From NCBI RefSeq assembly GCF_001618005.1, contig NZ_LQXA01000030.1, positions 62,001-126,000 of the forward strand: a DNA stretch of 64,000 nt. The letters run 5' to 3'. The notes under the pieces are model-generated. The model saw nothing but the letters and a program-made list of their open reading frames with translations. It was not told where the DNA came from and did no database searches. Both the position numbers and the translations under genes were made by a program. Source of the DNA: Clavibacter tessellarius (lineage in GTDB: Bacteria; Actinomycetota; Actinomycetes; Actinomycetales; Microbacteriaceae). Positions 27,002 through 35,537 of this stretch are shown here, in pieces. Position 1 is the first letter of the stretch. Each line of letters opens with the position of its first letter.

Positions 27002-28123
27002 CTAGCCCCGGCGGCGGCGGGCGCGGACCGCGATGACCGCGACGATGCCGGCCACGAGCGCCGCGGCGCCGAGCCCCAGCTCGAGGATGAGGCGCGCGCC
27101 GTCGCCGCCCGTGCGGGGGAGGTGGCCGCTCGGGGGCGGCACGTCGCCGGGAGGGGTGGACGACGGGACGCCGGAGGTGGGCGTGGGCGACGGGGTGGGC
27201 GTGGATCCGCCGGTCGTGCCGCCGGTGCCGCCGCCCCCTCCGCCGCCGGTGCCGCCGCCCGTGCCGCCGCCGGGCGTGGGCGTCGGGGCGGGCGAGGCCG
27301 AGGGCGCCGGGGTGGGCGTGACGACGGGCGTGGAGCCCGAGCCGATGGGCGAGGTGGTGCTGCCGCAGGTGGAGGCGACGAACGCGTCGTCGTCGAGGGT
27401 GACGGCTCCGTTGCGAGCGAGCGCGCGGCCGTCGACGGTGGCGCCGGTTCCGACGGAGATGGAGGTGAGCGCGAGGATCGACCCGGCGAAGCCCGAGTTC
27501 GTGCCGAGGCTGGCCGAGCTCGAGACCTGCCAGAACACGTTGCAGGCCTGGGCGCCGTTGACGAGCGAGACCCGGCTGCTCGAACCGGTGGTGAGCGTGG
27601 AGGGGGCCTGGATGACGAAGACCGCGGACGGGTCGCCCTGCGCGTCGAGCGTGACGGTGCCCGTGAGGCCGAGCGGGCCGCCCGCGGTGTAGACGCCGGG
27701 CGTGAGCGTGGCGCCGACGAGGTCGGCGGGGATGGCGGCGGTGGTGGGGCGGCCGGCCGCGTCGACGTAGGCGGTGGTGAGGTCGGACTGGGCCTGGCCG
27801 GCCGCGGCGTCGGCCGCGTGCGTGGCGCCGCCGACGATGCCGGGCGGGAAGCCCGTGACCGACGCGGACGGGCTGGTGCCGAGGTCGGCCGTGAGCGTGG
27901 TGAGGCCGGTGTTCGTGACGCCCTGGCCGGCGAGCACCGAGTAGGAGGCGGCGGTGCCGAGTCCGACCGTGGCGGTGGCGGCGAACGCGCTCGCGGGAGC
28001 GAGGAGCGCGGCTCCGAGACCGCCGGCGGCGGTGGCGGCGACGACGGCCGCGGTCAGCGCGACGGATCCGCAGCGCTTCCGGGTCGTGGACGAGGGCGTG
28101 CGGGCATGGCGCGACTGGGGCAT
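27002..28123 (-). CDS. Ice-binding (DUF3494) protein with LPxTG cell-wall anchor
   Basis: The 373-residue protein has a signal peptide (basic start, hydrophobic core, cut near ASAFA, about residue 48). A DUF3494 ice-binding-like domain fills about 50-235; typical pieces are GTAASYSVLAGQGVTNTG, LTPGVYTAGG and AVFVIQAPSTLTT. A low-complexity Pro/Thr/Gly/Ser linker (about 245-330) spans the wall. The end is a sorting signal: LPRTG at 335-339, a hydrophobic helix and RARRRRG. A sortase should therefore attach it to peptidoglycan. The domain is a beta-solenoid that binds ice in characterised proteins; some homologues are adhesins instead. Confidence 0.9.
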   Translation of the reverse strand: MPQSRHARTPSSTTRKRCGSVALTAAVVAATAAGGLGAALLAPASAFAATATVGLGTAASYSVLAGQGVTNTGLTTLTADLGTSPSASVTGFPPGIVGGATHAADAAAGQAQSDLTTAYVDAAGRPTTAAIPADLVGATLTPGVYTAGGPLGLTGTVTLDAQGDPSAVFVIQAPSTLTTGSSSRVSLVNGAQACNVFWQVSSSASLGTNSGFAGSILALTSISVGTGATVDGRALARNGAVTLDDDAFVASTCGSTTSPIGSGSTPVVTPTPAPSASPAPTPTPGGGTGGGTGGGGGGGTGGTTGGSTPTPSPTPTSGVPSSTPPGDVPPPSGHLPRTGGDGARLILELGLGAAALVAGIVAVIAVRARRRRG

Positions 28124-28236
28124 GGGGCTCTCTCGTCCGAGTTGGGGCCGTCCGAGGTATGGCGGGCGGAACCGCGACAGTATCGAGGGAGCAGCGGGCT
28201 GCGGGCGCTCCGTCCACAGGCGGTTACGGTGTGGGG

Positions 28237-28659
28237 GTGACCCTCCCCGTGGACGAGATCCCGACCCGCGACGAGCTGGTCGAGCTCTACGGATCCGTCG
28301 GCTGGACCGTCTACACGCGCGACCCGGAGCGGCTCGAGCGGGCGCTCGCCGGATCCGACCTCGTCGCGACCGCGCGCGACGACGCCGGCACGCTCGTCGG
28401 CCTCGTGCGCACCGTGAGCGACGGGGTGTCGATCTGCTACGTGCAGGACCTCCTCGTGCGCCCCGACCGCCAGCGCGGCGGCGTCGGCCGCGCGCTCCTC
28501 GAGCACGTGCGCGACCGGTACCGGGACTGCGCGCTCATCGTGCTCACCACCGACGCGGGCGGCACCGACGACGCCGAGCGCTCGCACCCGTTCTACCGCT
28601 CGCTCGGCTTCGTGCCGCACGGGGAGCAGGGGCTGGCGGCGTTCGCGCGGCGGCCCTGA
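28237..28659 (+). CDS. GNAT-family N-acetyltransferase
   Basis: The 140-residue protein has the GNAT acetyl-CoA site: LLVRPDRQRGGVGRALLEHV at about 70, matching the Q/RxxGxG/A loop, then a C-terminal strand ending HPFYRSLGFVPH. GTG 28237 is chosen because the protein then begins shortly before the first helix. No ribosome binding site is clear, and TACGGT just upstream could be a -10 box of a leaderless mRNA. The acetyl acceptor is unknown. Confidence 0.85.
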   Translation: MTLPVDEIPTRDELVELYGSVGWTVYTRDPERLERALAGSDLVATARDDAGTLVGLVRTVSDGVSICYVQDLLVRPDRQRGGVGRALLEHVRDRYRDCALIVLTTDAGGTDDAERSHPFYRSLGFVPHGEQGLAAFARRP

Positions 28660-28665
28660 CGGGGC

Positions 28666-30237
28666 TCACGCGAGCTCGATCCTCTCGTCGAGGTCGAGGC
28701 GGTCGAGCACCGTCCGGTCGTGGCTGACGATGACGAGCGCGCCACGGTGGGCACGGAGCGCCTCGACGAGGCGGTCGACGCCCGCCATGTCGAGGTCGTT
28801 CGTCGGCTCGTCGAGCACGAGGAGCTGCGGCGGCGGATCCGCCAGCAGCAGCCCCGCGAGCGCCACCCGGAAGCGCTCCCCGCCGGAGAGCGACGCGGCC
28901 GGGCGGTCGACGGCGTCGCCGCGGATGAGGAATCGCGCGAGCCGGTTCCTCAGGTCACGGGGCGGCACGTCGGGCGCGGCCCGGCGCACGTTCTCCAGCA
29001 CGGTGCGGTCGTCGTCGAGCCCGTCGCGTCCCTGCGGGAGGTACGCGATCCGATCCGTCAGGGCGACGGCGCGGGTGTCGGGCAGCGGGTGCTCACGTGC
29101 GTCGGGTGCCCCGACGAGCTGCGCGAGCAGCGTGGACTTGCCCACCCCGTTCGCGCCCGTGATCGCGATGCGCTCCGGCCCCCGCAGCACGCGTGCGCGG
29201 CCTCGGACCGTGATCTCGGCGACGCGTCGGGAGGCGGGGAGCCCGGGACCCGGCAGGTCGAGCCGCACGGGCGCATCCTCCCGGAGGTGCGACTCGGCCT
29301 CGGCGACCGCGTCCGCCGCCTGCCGCTCGGCGTCCGCGTGGGCCCGGTGGAGGCGCCCCGCCGTCGCCTCCGCGTGCTTCCGGCGCTCGTTCGCGGCCAT
29401 CCGCGGCATCGACCCGCTCGCCCGCGCCCCGGCCTTCGCGCGGCGGGCGATCGTCGTCTCGGCCTCGATGCGCTGACGGCGCTCGGCGCGGTGCGCGTGC
29501 TCGGCCGCGCGGATCCGCCGCTCGGCCGCCGCCTGCTCACCGGCCACGCGCTCCTCGTGCTCCGGGAACGCGCCGCCGGTCACGGTGATCCGGCCGTCCC
29601 GGAGCTCGGCCACCTCGTCCACGTGCTCGAGCAGCTCGCGGTCGTGGCTGACGACGACCAGTGCGCCGCGCCAGCCATCGACGAGGTCGAGGAGGATCCC
29701 GCGCGCCCGGCCGTCGAGGCTGTTGGTCGGCTCGTCGAGGATCGCGACGGGCCGGCCGCGGAGGCGCACCCCGCTGATCGCGACGAGCACGGCCTGCCCG
29801 CCGGAGAGGGTCGCGACGGGGCGGTCGAGGTCGTCCTCGGCGAGACCGACGTCGCGGAGCGCCGCGGCCGCGCGGGACTCCACTTCCCACTCGTCGCCGA
29901 GCGCGTCGAAGTGCGCCGGGTCGGGATCCCCGTCGAGGATCGCGCGCAGGGCCCGGAGCCGGGCGCGCACCCCGAGGAGGTCGGCGACCGTGTCGTCGGG
30001 GCCGGTGCGGAGCCGCTGCGGAAGGTGGTCGACCGGTCCGCTGGTGGCGATGGATCCGGATGCGGGCGCGAGGTCGCCGACGACGAGCCGGACGAGCGTG
30101 GACTTGCCGGCGCCGTTGCGGCCGACGAGGCCGGTCGTGCCGCGGCCGAACCGCGCGCTGGCGGAGTCGAGGACGAGCGCGCCGTCCGGCCAGGCGAAGG
30201 TGCAGCGGTCGAGCGTGATGGAGGGTGCGAAGGGCAT
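28666..30237 (-). CDS. ABC-F family ATP-binding protein
   Basis: The 523-residue protein has two fused ATPase domains and no membrane segment. Domain 1 has Walker A GRNGAGKST at about 40 and LSGGQ at about 144 with DEPTNSLD; domain 2 has GANGVGKST at about 362 and LSGGE with DEPTNDLD. The charged helical linker between them (about 220-310, EHAHRAERRQRIEAE) is the ABC-F interdomain arm. ABC-F proteins act on the ribosome as translation factors or antibiotic-resistance proteins. A 17-codon leader peptide lies in its 5' region, which is typical of antibiotic-induced members. Its spectrum is unknown. Confidence 0.92.
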   Translation of the reverse strand: MPFAPSITLDRCTFAWPDGALVLDSASARFGRGTTGLVGRNGAGKSTLVRLVVGDLAPASGSIATSGPVDHLPQRLRTGPDDTVADLLGVRARLRALRAILDGDPDPAHFDALGDEWEVESRAAAALRDVGLAEDDLDRPVATLSGGQAVLVAISGVRLRGRPVAILDEPTNSLDGRARGILLDLVDGWRGALVVVSHDRELLEHVDEVAELRDGRITVTGGAFPEHEERVAGEQAAAERRIRAAEHAHRAERRQRIEAETTIARRAKAGARASGSMPRMAANERRKHAEATAGRLHRAHADAERQAADAVAEAESHLREDAPVRLDLPGPGLPASRRVAEITVRGRARVLRGPERIAITGANGVGKSTLLAQLVGAPDAREHPLPDTRAVALTDRIAYLPQGRDGLDDDRTVLENVRRAAPDVPPRDLRNRLARFLIRGDAVDRPAASLSGGERFRVALAGLLLADPPPQLLVLDEPTNDLDMAGVDRLVEALRAHRGALVIVSHDRTVLDRLDLDERIELA

Positions 30238-30331
30238 GGGCCGTCCCGGTGGGTCGATGCGGGTGCACGACGACCACCGGTCCGCCGAGGCGGAGGGCGC
30301 GGCCCGGGGATGCGGGCGCGCGCGGGGGTCG

Positions 30332-30385
30332 TCAGTGCGTGATCAGCTGCTGCGCGAGGGGCGCAGTACCGGGGGTGAGGCGCAT
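30332..30385 (-). CDS. Putative 17-residue leader peptide of the ABC-F gene
   Basis: The frame MRLTPGTAPLAQQLITH begins at ATG 30385, preceded by TGGAAG at a good distance, and ends 94 bp upstream of the ABC-F start codon on the same strand. Short translated leaders control many ABC-F resistance genes: an antibiotic-stalled ribosome changes RNA folding downstream. The rest of the 301-bp gap 30238-30538 holds only GC-rich sequence with possible hairpins (CCGGCCGGT region). That the leader is translated is inference. Confidence 0.45.
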   Translation of the reverse strand: MRLTPGTAPLAQQLITH

Positions 30386-30538
30386 CGGTCCGACTTCCAG
30401 GCGGGGAGCCCCCGTGTCCGCGGCCGGACCGACCGGCCGGTGTGTCGGCCGCACCGGAGGCGTCGGGTCGCGACGGGGTACGCCTGGCAACCTACGCGGT
30501 CGGGCGGCGGCGGGGCAAGGGCAGCCCGCGGGCGCGCG

Positions 30539-30703
30539 TCAGCCGGGGAGCGTGCGGGCGCTCTGCGGGTCCTCGACCAGGCGCGGGGCGTGGTCGAGGT
30601 CGAGGCTGCCGGGGAAGTTCAGGTGGGTGAAGCGGCCGTCGGGGTCGTAGGACGCGGCGTGCGTCTGGATCCCCGATCCGCGCACCCAGCCGTCGTCGGC
30701 CAC
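30539..30703 (-). CDS. Small hypothetical protein following the nitroreductase
   Basis: The 54-residue frame from GTG 30703 starts 3 bp after the nitroreductase stop. It reads like a folded protein rather than a chance frame: VADDGWVRGSGIQTHAASYD, then a GRFTHLNFPGSLDLDH centre and a PRLVEDPQSARTLPG end. It is acidic, lacks a signal or membrane segment, and matches nothing I recognise. The tight spacing suggests coupled translation with the nitroreductase. Confidence 0.6.
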   Translation of the reverse strand: MADDGWVRGSGIQTHAASYDPDGRFTHLNFPGSLDLDHAPRLVEDPQSARTLPG

Positions 30704-30706
30704 GCG

Positions 30707-31537
30707 TCAGCTCCGGTCGACGGGGCGGCCGGGCTCGGCGGGCTCGTCCCACCCCTCCTGCGGGGTGTCGCACGTGCCGCGGAACACGTACTGCGACGGG
30801 CGCTTGCGCTCGCGGCTCGACCAGTCGATCGCGGGGCGGCGGGCCTCCGGCGGCAGGTATCCAAGCCGGTAGACGGCCATGAGCTGGAGCTCCGGCGGCA
30901 CGCGGAGCAGCTCCTCGACGCGGGTCCACTGCGCGCGGATCTCCATCGGGAACGAGATGAACTGGATCCCCATGCCGAGCTCCACGGTCGTCAGCCAGAC
31001 GTTCTCCATCGCCGCGCCCAGCGAGAACGTCGAGTAGAAGGATGCGAGGGACTCGGGGCGGTCCTCGGCGCGGTCGAGCATCACGCCGATGAGCAGCGGG
31101 CTGCCCGCGACGAGCCGCCGGTTCTCGCGGCCGAGCGTCTGCGGCACCCGGAGCGCGTTCATGAGCCCCTGGCCGCGCGGCGTGAAGGCCTGCTTCGTGA
31201 AGGGGCGCAGCGGCGCGGGCAGCCTGTCGAAGAGCATGCCGTCGCGGCGCCGGTCCATCTCCTCCTGCGAGAAGCGGAAGTGGTGCTTGTAGCGCTCGAA
31301 GAACGTGCCGTTCGACATCGTCTCGGTCATGCTCTCGCCGCTGATGTCCGCGATGCGCTCGATGGTGTCGCGCTCCTCGATCAGCACGAAGCGCCACGGC
31401 TGGCTGTTGAGCTGCGACGGCGCGCGGCCCGCGACCTCCATCAGGAGCCGCTGGTGCTCCTCGCTCACGGGATCGGGCAGGAAGGCGCCGTTGGTGGTCT
31501 TCCGGGCGCGCAGGACGTCGAGGAACTCCACGTTCAT
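30707..31537 (-). CDS. Nitroreductase-family FMN oxidoreductase
   Basis: The 276-residue protein has the nitroreductase fold markers: [13 protein letters not shown] near the start, [19 protein letters not shown] at about 37-55 (FMN-binding SxxNxQPW), and [26 protein letters not shown] at about 165-190. The family reduces nitro, quinone or enone compounds with NAD(P)H. ATG 31537 overlaps the upstream stop (ATGA); GTG 31531 sits better behind GGAG and would remove only two residues. It forms an operon with the membrane protein upstream and the 54-residue protein downstream. Confidence 0.88.
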   Translation of the reverse strand: MNVEFLDVLRARKTTNGAFLPDPVSEEHQRLLMEVAGRAPSQLNSQPWRFVLIEERDTIERIADISGESMTETMSNGTFFERYKHHFRFSQEEMDRRRDGMLFDRLPAPLRPFTKQAFTPRGQGLMNALRVPQTLGRENRRLVAGSPLLIGVMLDRAEDRPESLASFYSTFSLGAAMENVWLTTVELGMGIQFISFPMEIRAQWTRVEELLRVPPELQLMAVYRLGYLPPEARRPAIDWSSRERKRPSQYVFRGTCDTPQEGWDEPAEPGRPVDRS

Positions 31538-31908
31538 CTCCAGGCGGTGAGGGTGCCCCAGGCGTACCAGGGCGCGGCGGTCAGGGCGACGGCGGGGTGC
31601 CGGCGGGTGCGCGTGCCGGCGGCGGGGAGCGCGGCGAGCGGGATCAGGGCGGGGGCGAGCCGGAGCGCGGCGCGACGGCCGGCGGCGCGGCCGGGGGCGG
31701 CTGCCCGGAGCGCGACGGCCAGCGCGACCGCGGTGAGGGTGCTCGTGAGCAGGTACGCGCGGTGGTGGAGGCGGAGCTCGGGGCGCGGCGGCAGGATCCG
31801 GGTGGCCGCGGCGATCCCGATGGCGCAGTTCGCGAGGTACGCGGCGCTCGCGGCGGCGAAGGCGATGCGCACGCCGGGCGACGCGGCGCGGGTGCGGCTC
31901 CTGGTCAT
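31534..31908 (-). CDS. Small membrane protein upstream of the nitroreductase
   Basis: The 124-residue protein has about three to four hydrophobic segments ([49 protein letters not shown]) with basic linkers and ends in [13 protein letters not shown]. It is likely an integral membrane protein of the 'hypothetical' class. It is joined to the nitroreductase by an ATGA overlap. No family can be named. Confidence 0.65.
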   Translation of the reverse strand: MTRSRTRAASPGVRIAFAAASAAYLANCAIGIAAATRILPPRPELRLHHRAYLLTSTLTAVALAVALRAAAPGRAAGRRAALRLAPALIPLAALPAAGTRTRRHPAVALTAAPWYAWGTLTAWR

Positions 31909-31996
31909 CCCCTGCGACGCTAGTCCGGGCCCGGCACGACGACCGGGCCCGGGCGGCGGCGCACAGCCGCGGGTGAGATCCCGGTTGGATGGACCC

Positions 31997-32641
31997 ATGC
32001 AGACCTCCCCGGCCGCCCCCGCGCGCCTGCTCCTCACCCGGCACGCGCCGACGCCCTGGAACCGGGAGTACCGGTACGACTCGCGCACCGACATCGACGT
32101 CGACGACGACGCGGCGGAGCAGCTCGCGCCCCTCGCGGCGCGGCTGCGCGGGGAGGGCGTGGAGCGGATCCTCGTGAGCACGCTGTCGCGCGCCCGCAGC
32201 ACCGCGCGGATCCTGCAGGAGCAGGGCGTCGCGCCGGGCGTGGTGCCCGAGCCGCGGGCCGAGCTGGTGGAGCTCGACTTCGGCGGCTTCGAGGGGATCA
32301 CGCGCGACGAGCTGCGCGGCCCCGTGCACGGGGCGGCGTTCGCGGCCTGGCTCACGGGCGAGGACGGCGAGCCCGCGGCGCCCGGCGGCGGCGAGACGTG
32401 GGCGGCGGCCGCGATCCGGGCGCGGGCGGTCCTCGACGACGTCGCGGCGGATCCGCGCACCACGCTCGTGGTCGCGCACGGCTACCTGCTGCGCGTGCTC
32501 TACCTCTCGGCGCTCGGGCGCTCGCCGGCGCTCACCCGCTCGCTGGTGTGGGCCAACGGGCAGCTCATCGAGCTGGAGCGCGACGGATCCGGGTGGCGCG
32601 AGAGCGGGCCCGCGGGGAGCCGGGCGGCGCGGCGCGGGTAG
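31997..32641 (+). CDS. Histidine phosphatase family protein
   Basis: The 214-residue protein has the phosphoglycerate-mutase-like RHG-type catalytic motif in the form [12 protein letters not shown] (Arg15, His16), the second Arg in [14 protein letters not shown] at about 62, Glu in [11 protein letters not shown] at about 93, and the second catalytic His in [11 protein letters not shown] at about 158. The family hydrolyses phosphate from sugars, nucleotides or proteins. ATG 31997 has only a weak ribosome binding site. It is a single gene, divergent from the nitroreductase operon. Confidence 0.9.
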   Translation: MQTSPAAPARLLLTRHAPTPWNREYRYDSRTDIDVDDDAAEQLAPLAARLRGEGVERILVSTLSRARSTARILQEQGVAPGVVPEPRAELVELDFGGFEGITRDELRGPVHGAAFAAWLTGEDGEPAAPGGGETWAAAAIRARAVLDDVAADPRTTLVVAHGYLLRVLYLSALGRSPALTRSLVWANGQLIELERDGSGWRESGPAGSRAARRG

Positions 32642-32661
32642 CGCGGCTCCGCACGCGCCGC

Positions 32662-33021
32662 TCAGCAGGCCGGATCCGCGTCCGTCGCCGGATAGCGCAG
32701 CTGGAACACCACGTCGTCGAGCGCGCCCGTCCACACCATGTCGTCGCCGGAGCGGGCGAGCGGGCCGTCGGTGAGGTCGATGGCGTCCGCGAGGCCGAGG
32801 CCCGCGATCCACGACTCGACGATCTCGCGCCGCAGCTCGGGGGCGTACGCGTCGGCGTCGCCCGCGAAGTGGATGCCCTCCCACAGGCCGCCGAGCTGCC
32901 AGGCGAGCGGCGGCAGGCCGCGCACCTCGCCCTCGGCGTTCCACGCCATCGCGATGGAGGTCTCGATGGCCTGCCGCGTGATGCGGCGCTCGGTCGGGAC
33001 GTGCTCGGGTGCGGTCGACAC
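32662..33021 (-). CDS. Hypothetical protein
   Basis: The 119-residue protein begins at GTG 33021, behind a GAGGAG ribosome binding site. It is acidic and tryptophan-rich ([48 protein letters not shown]), without a signal peptide or membrane helix. The C-terminal half looks like a small beta-rich domain. I do not recognise a family. It is convergent with the phosphatase gene. Confidence 0.6.
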   Translation of the reverse strand: MSTAPEHVPTERRITRQAIETSIAMAWNAEGEVRGLPPLAWQLGGLWEGIHFAGDADAYAPELRREIVESWIAGLGLADAIDLTDGPLARSGDDMVWTGALDDVVFQLRYPATDADPAC

Positions 33022-33133
33022 GGTCGTCTCCTCGTGCGGCCGGGGGCCGTGCTCGGCGGGTGGGGGATCCCGGAGCGACACTGCCGCGTGCGCCCGGCCG
33101 TCGCCAGCCGGATGCGCTCCACGGACACCATCC

Positions 33134-33156
33134 GGAACCCTTCGTCCCCTCATCGT
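33134..33156 (+). promoter_or_regulatory. Possible ECF/SigH-type promoter before the partner-switching operon
   Basis: GGAAC at 33134-33138 and CGT at 33154-33156 are 15 bp apart, close to the GGAAC...CGTT pattern of actinobacterial ECF/SigH-type sigma factors. It lies about 137 bp upstream of the STAS gene in an otherwise featureless 271-bp gap. Two short blocks can match by chance. Confidence 0.3.
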
Positions 33157-33292
33157 ATTTCCTCGATTGTGGGAGGATGTGCCCGGACGGATGCCGGGGA
33201 TCAGCGCAGGGCACTGCGCGGACCGGGCACGGACCGTCGTCGCGTCCGGGGGGATGCCGACGCCGGCGCAGCGTCCGAAGCGAGGGGGATCC

Positions 33293-33631
33293 ATGGCGTT
33301 CACGACCGCCACCGCACGCCGGGAGGACGACGTCACCGTCGTCGCCGTGACGGGCATGCTCAACATGGCCTCGGCCCCGGAGCTCCGGGAGGCCGTCCAC
33401 GACGCGCTCGCCGGCGGGGCGTCCCGGATAGTGGTGGACCTCGCCGAGGTCGACTTCATCGACTCGTCCGGGCTGGGGGCGCTCATCGCCGGCCTCAAGT
33501 CGGCCCGCGACGCCGGCGGCGACCTGCGGCTGTCGGCCCCGGGACCCCAGGTCGCGATGGTGCTGCAGCTGTCGAACCTCGACCGCGTGCTGATCGCGTC
33601 GCCCACGTCCGAAGCCGCGTACCGTGACTGA
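33293..33631 (+). CDS. STAS-domain anti-sigma factor antagonist
   Basis: The 112-residue protein is a single STAS domain like SpoIIAA/RsbV. The phosphorylatable Ser lies in [19 protein letters not shown] at about 60-66. In partner switching the unphosphorylated form binds the kinase/anti-sigma partner and frees the sigma factor. Its last eight bases overlap the next gene, which encodes that type of kinase. A GGGGGATCC stretch precedes ATG 33293. Confidence 0.9.
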   Translation: MAFTTATARREDDVTVVAVTGMLNMASAPELREAVHDALAGGASRIVVDLAEVDFIDSSGLGALIAGLKSARDAGGDLRLSAPGPQVAMVLQLSNLDRVLIASPTSEAAYRD

Positions 33632-34067
33632 GACCACGCGGTCGCTGACTCTCCGCTCGCCCGGCCAGGACGTCGACGCCGTGCACGGCTTCATCGCCCG
33701 CCTCTGGGACGAGCGTCCCGACATCGGCGCCCTCGACCGCATGGCGTTCGAGACGGCCCTCATCGAGCTGGCCTCCAACGTCATCGAGCACGCCGACCAC
33801 GGCCAGGGCGTCACGTGCGAGGTGAGCGTCACCGTCGACGCCGGCACGATGAGCGCGCGGCTGCGCGACGGATCCGAGCCCGGCGACTTCCGCCTCACCC
33901 CGCGCGAGATGCCCGGCGAGGACGCCGAGTCCGGCCGCGGCCTCGCGATGGTCCAGCTGCTCTGCGACGACCTCTCCTACGAGCGCGTCGGCGCCGAGAA
34001 CGTCTGGAGCGTCCGGCGCACGCGCGCCGAGCCGGAGGTCGACGGCGCCGCCGGGTCGCCGGCGTGA
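33624..34067 (+). CDS. RsbW/SpoIIAB-like serine kinase or anti-sigma factor
   Basis: The 147-residue protein has a GHKL ATPase fold: N-box [16 protein letters not shown] at about 46-61, G1-like [10 protein letters not shown] at about 79, and G2 [16 protein letters not shown] at about 101. It begins at GTG 33624, overlapping the STAS gene, and ends with a GTGA overlap to the phosphatase gene. In the family it phosphorylates the STAS protein and may bind a sigma factor. No sigma gene is in the window. Confidence 0.88.
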   Translation: MTETTRSLTLRSPGQDVDAVHGFIARLWDERPDIGALDRMAFETALIELASNVIEHADHGQGVTCEVSVTVDAGTMSARLRDGSEPGDFRLTPREMPGEDAESGRGLAMVQLLCDDLSYERVGAENVWSVRRTRAEPEVDGAAGSPA

Positions 34068-35389
34068 GCACGCCGTTCAAGCTGCCGCGCGTCTTCTCCT
34101 CGCGGCCGGCGCCGGCCTGGGTCGAGCGCATGGCATGGGTGCCGCAGACGGGTCCGCGGGCGATCGGTCCGGCGGGCCCGACCGCGCTCGTCAAGCAGCT
34201 GCCGATGGTCGCGATGTTCGGGCTCGCCGTGGTGATGACCCTCGCCGTGCCGACCCTCACCGTCACCTCGCCGCGCGCCCTCCTGATCTCCATCGCGCTG
34301 GTCGCGCTCGCGACCCTGCTGGCCGCCGCCGTCGCGCTGCGCCGGGAACGCGCCCGCCTCACGAACCTCGTGCCCGCGCTCGACATGGTCGCCATCGGCG
34401 TGCTGCGGATCGCGACGGGCGAGAACGCCTCCATCTACGGGACCCTCGTGATCCTCCCCGTGGTCTGGTTCGGCCTGAACCCCGGCCGGTGGAACGTGCT
34501 CGTCGCGTTCGTCGGCGTCTACGTGACCTTCGGCCTCCCGCTCCTCCTCGAGCTCGGCGAGCAGAACGCGAACGAGCTGTGGCGCGGCTTCTACAGCGCC
34601 GTGGCCTTCGCGCTCGCCGCCTTCGTCGTCAACGAGCTGTCGCGGCTCACGCGGCTGAGCCTCGAGGCGTCGCGCGCCCGGGAGCGCGCGAGCCAGGAGG
34701 AGATGCGGCGCGCCTCCGTGGTGCAGCAGGCCCTCCTGCCCAAGGCGCTCGTGCCGCTGCCCGGCTACCAGGTCGCCGGCGCGTGCCTACCGTCGAAGGC
34801 CGTGGGCGGGGACTTCTTCGACTGGTACCCCGTGAAGGAGGGCCTGGCGTTCACGCTCGGCGACGTCATGGGCAAGGGCATGGGCGCCGGGATCATCGCG
34901 GCCACCGCGCGCGCGGTCGTGCGCAGCGCGAAGAACGTGCCGGATCCGGTCGTCGCCATCGAGCGCACCGCCGACTGCTTCACCGCGGAGCTCGGCGAGA
35001 CCTCGACGTTCGCCACGGTCTTCCACGCCCGCGTGCGCGCCGAGGACCACACCGTGCTCTACGCGGATGCGGGCCACGGGCTCACCGCGCTGGTCCGCGC
35101 GGACGGGTCGCACGAGCGCCTCGAGTCGGCCGACCTGCCGGTGGGCGTGCCCGGCGCCTCGGGCTGGAGGTCGCACGCGCTGCGACTCGACCCCGGCGAC
35201 CTCATCGTGACCTTCAGCGACGGCGTGCTCGACCTCTACGACGGCACCCTCGGCGCGGTCGACCGGGTGGCCGAGCTGGCGCGCGAGTCGGCGTCCGCGG
35301 AGGAGCTCGTGGAGCGGATCACGGCGCTCGCCGCCGGCCAGGAGAACCCGGACGACGTGACCGTGCTGGTCCTCCGCCGGGAGGCGTGA
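34064..35389 (+). CDS. Membrane-bound PP2C (SpoIIE/RsbU-type) phosphatase
   Basis: The 441-residue protein has about five or six membrane helices at 45-205, a short coiled linker (LSLEASRARERASQEEMRRASV), and a SpoIIE-type PP2C domain. PP2C motifs include GGDFFDWY at about 247, LGDVMGKGMGAGI at about 265, and YADAGHG at about 332 with metal-binding Asp residues. Family members dephosphorylate STAS proteins. It is the third gene of a coupled operon with the STAS and kinase genes, so it probably reactivates the STAS protein in response to a membrane signal. Confidence 0.92.
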   Translation: MSTPFKLPRVFSSRPAPAWVERMAWVPQTGPRAIGPAGPTALVKQLPMVAMFGLAVVMTLAVPTLTVTSPRALLISIALVALATLLAAAVALRRERARLTNLVPALDMVAIGVLRIATGENASIYGTLVILPVVWFGLNPGRWNVLVAFVGVYVTFGLPLLLELGEQNANELWRGFYSAVAFALAAFVVNELSRLTRLSLEASRARERASQEEMRRASVVQQALLPKALVPLPGYQVAGACLPSKAVGGDFFDWYPVKEGLAFTLGDVMGKGMGAGIIAATARAVVRSAKNVPDPVVAIERTADCFTAELGETSTFATVFHARVRAEDHTVLYADAGHGLTALVRADGSHERLESADLPVGVPGASGWRSHALRLDPGDLIVTFSDGVLDLYDGTLGAVDRVAELARESASAEELVERITALAAGQENPDDVTVLVLRREA

Positions 35390-35537
35390 GGCCCCCGGAG
35401 ACGGGTCGTCCGGGCTCGGTCCACGCCCAGGACGCGCACGTACACTCGGCCCAGGCGCCCGGATCCGGGGGGATCGTGCGCCGGTCGGGTCTCCCGTCCG
35501 GTGCGGCCGGCGCCGGGACACGCAGGGGGACGACGAC

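Noticed and set aside
30707-33898. A 1063-codon minus-strand frame running through the nitroreductase and upstream genes
   Set aside because: Only the end is real (nitroreductase from 31537). The rest lies antisense to the histidine phosphatase and STAS genes and is low-complexity.
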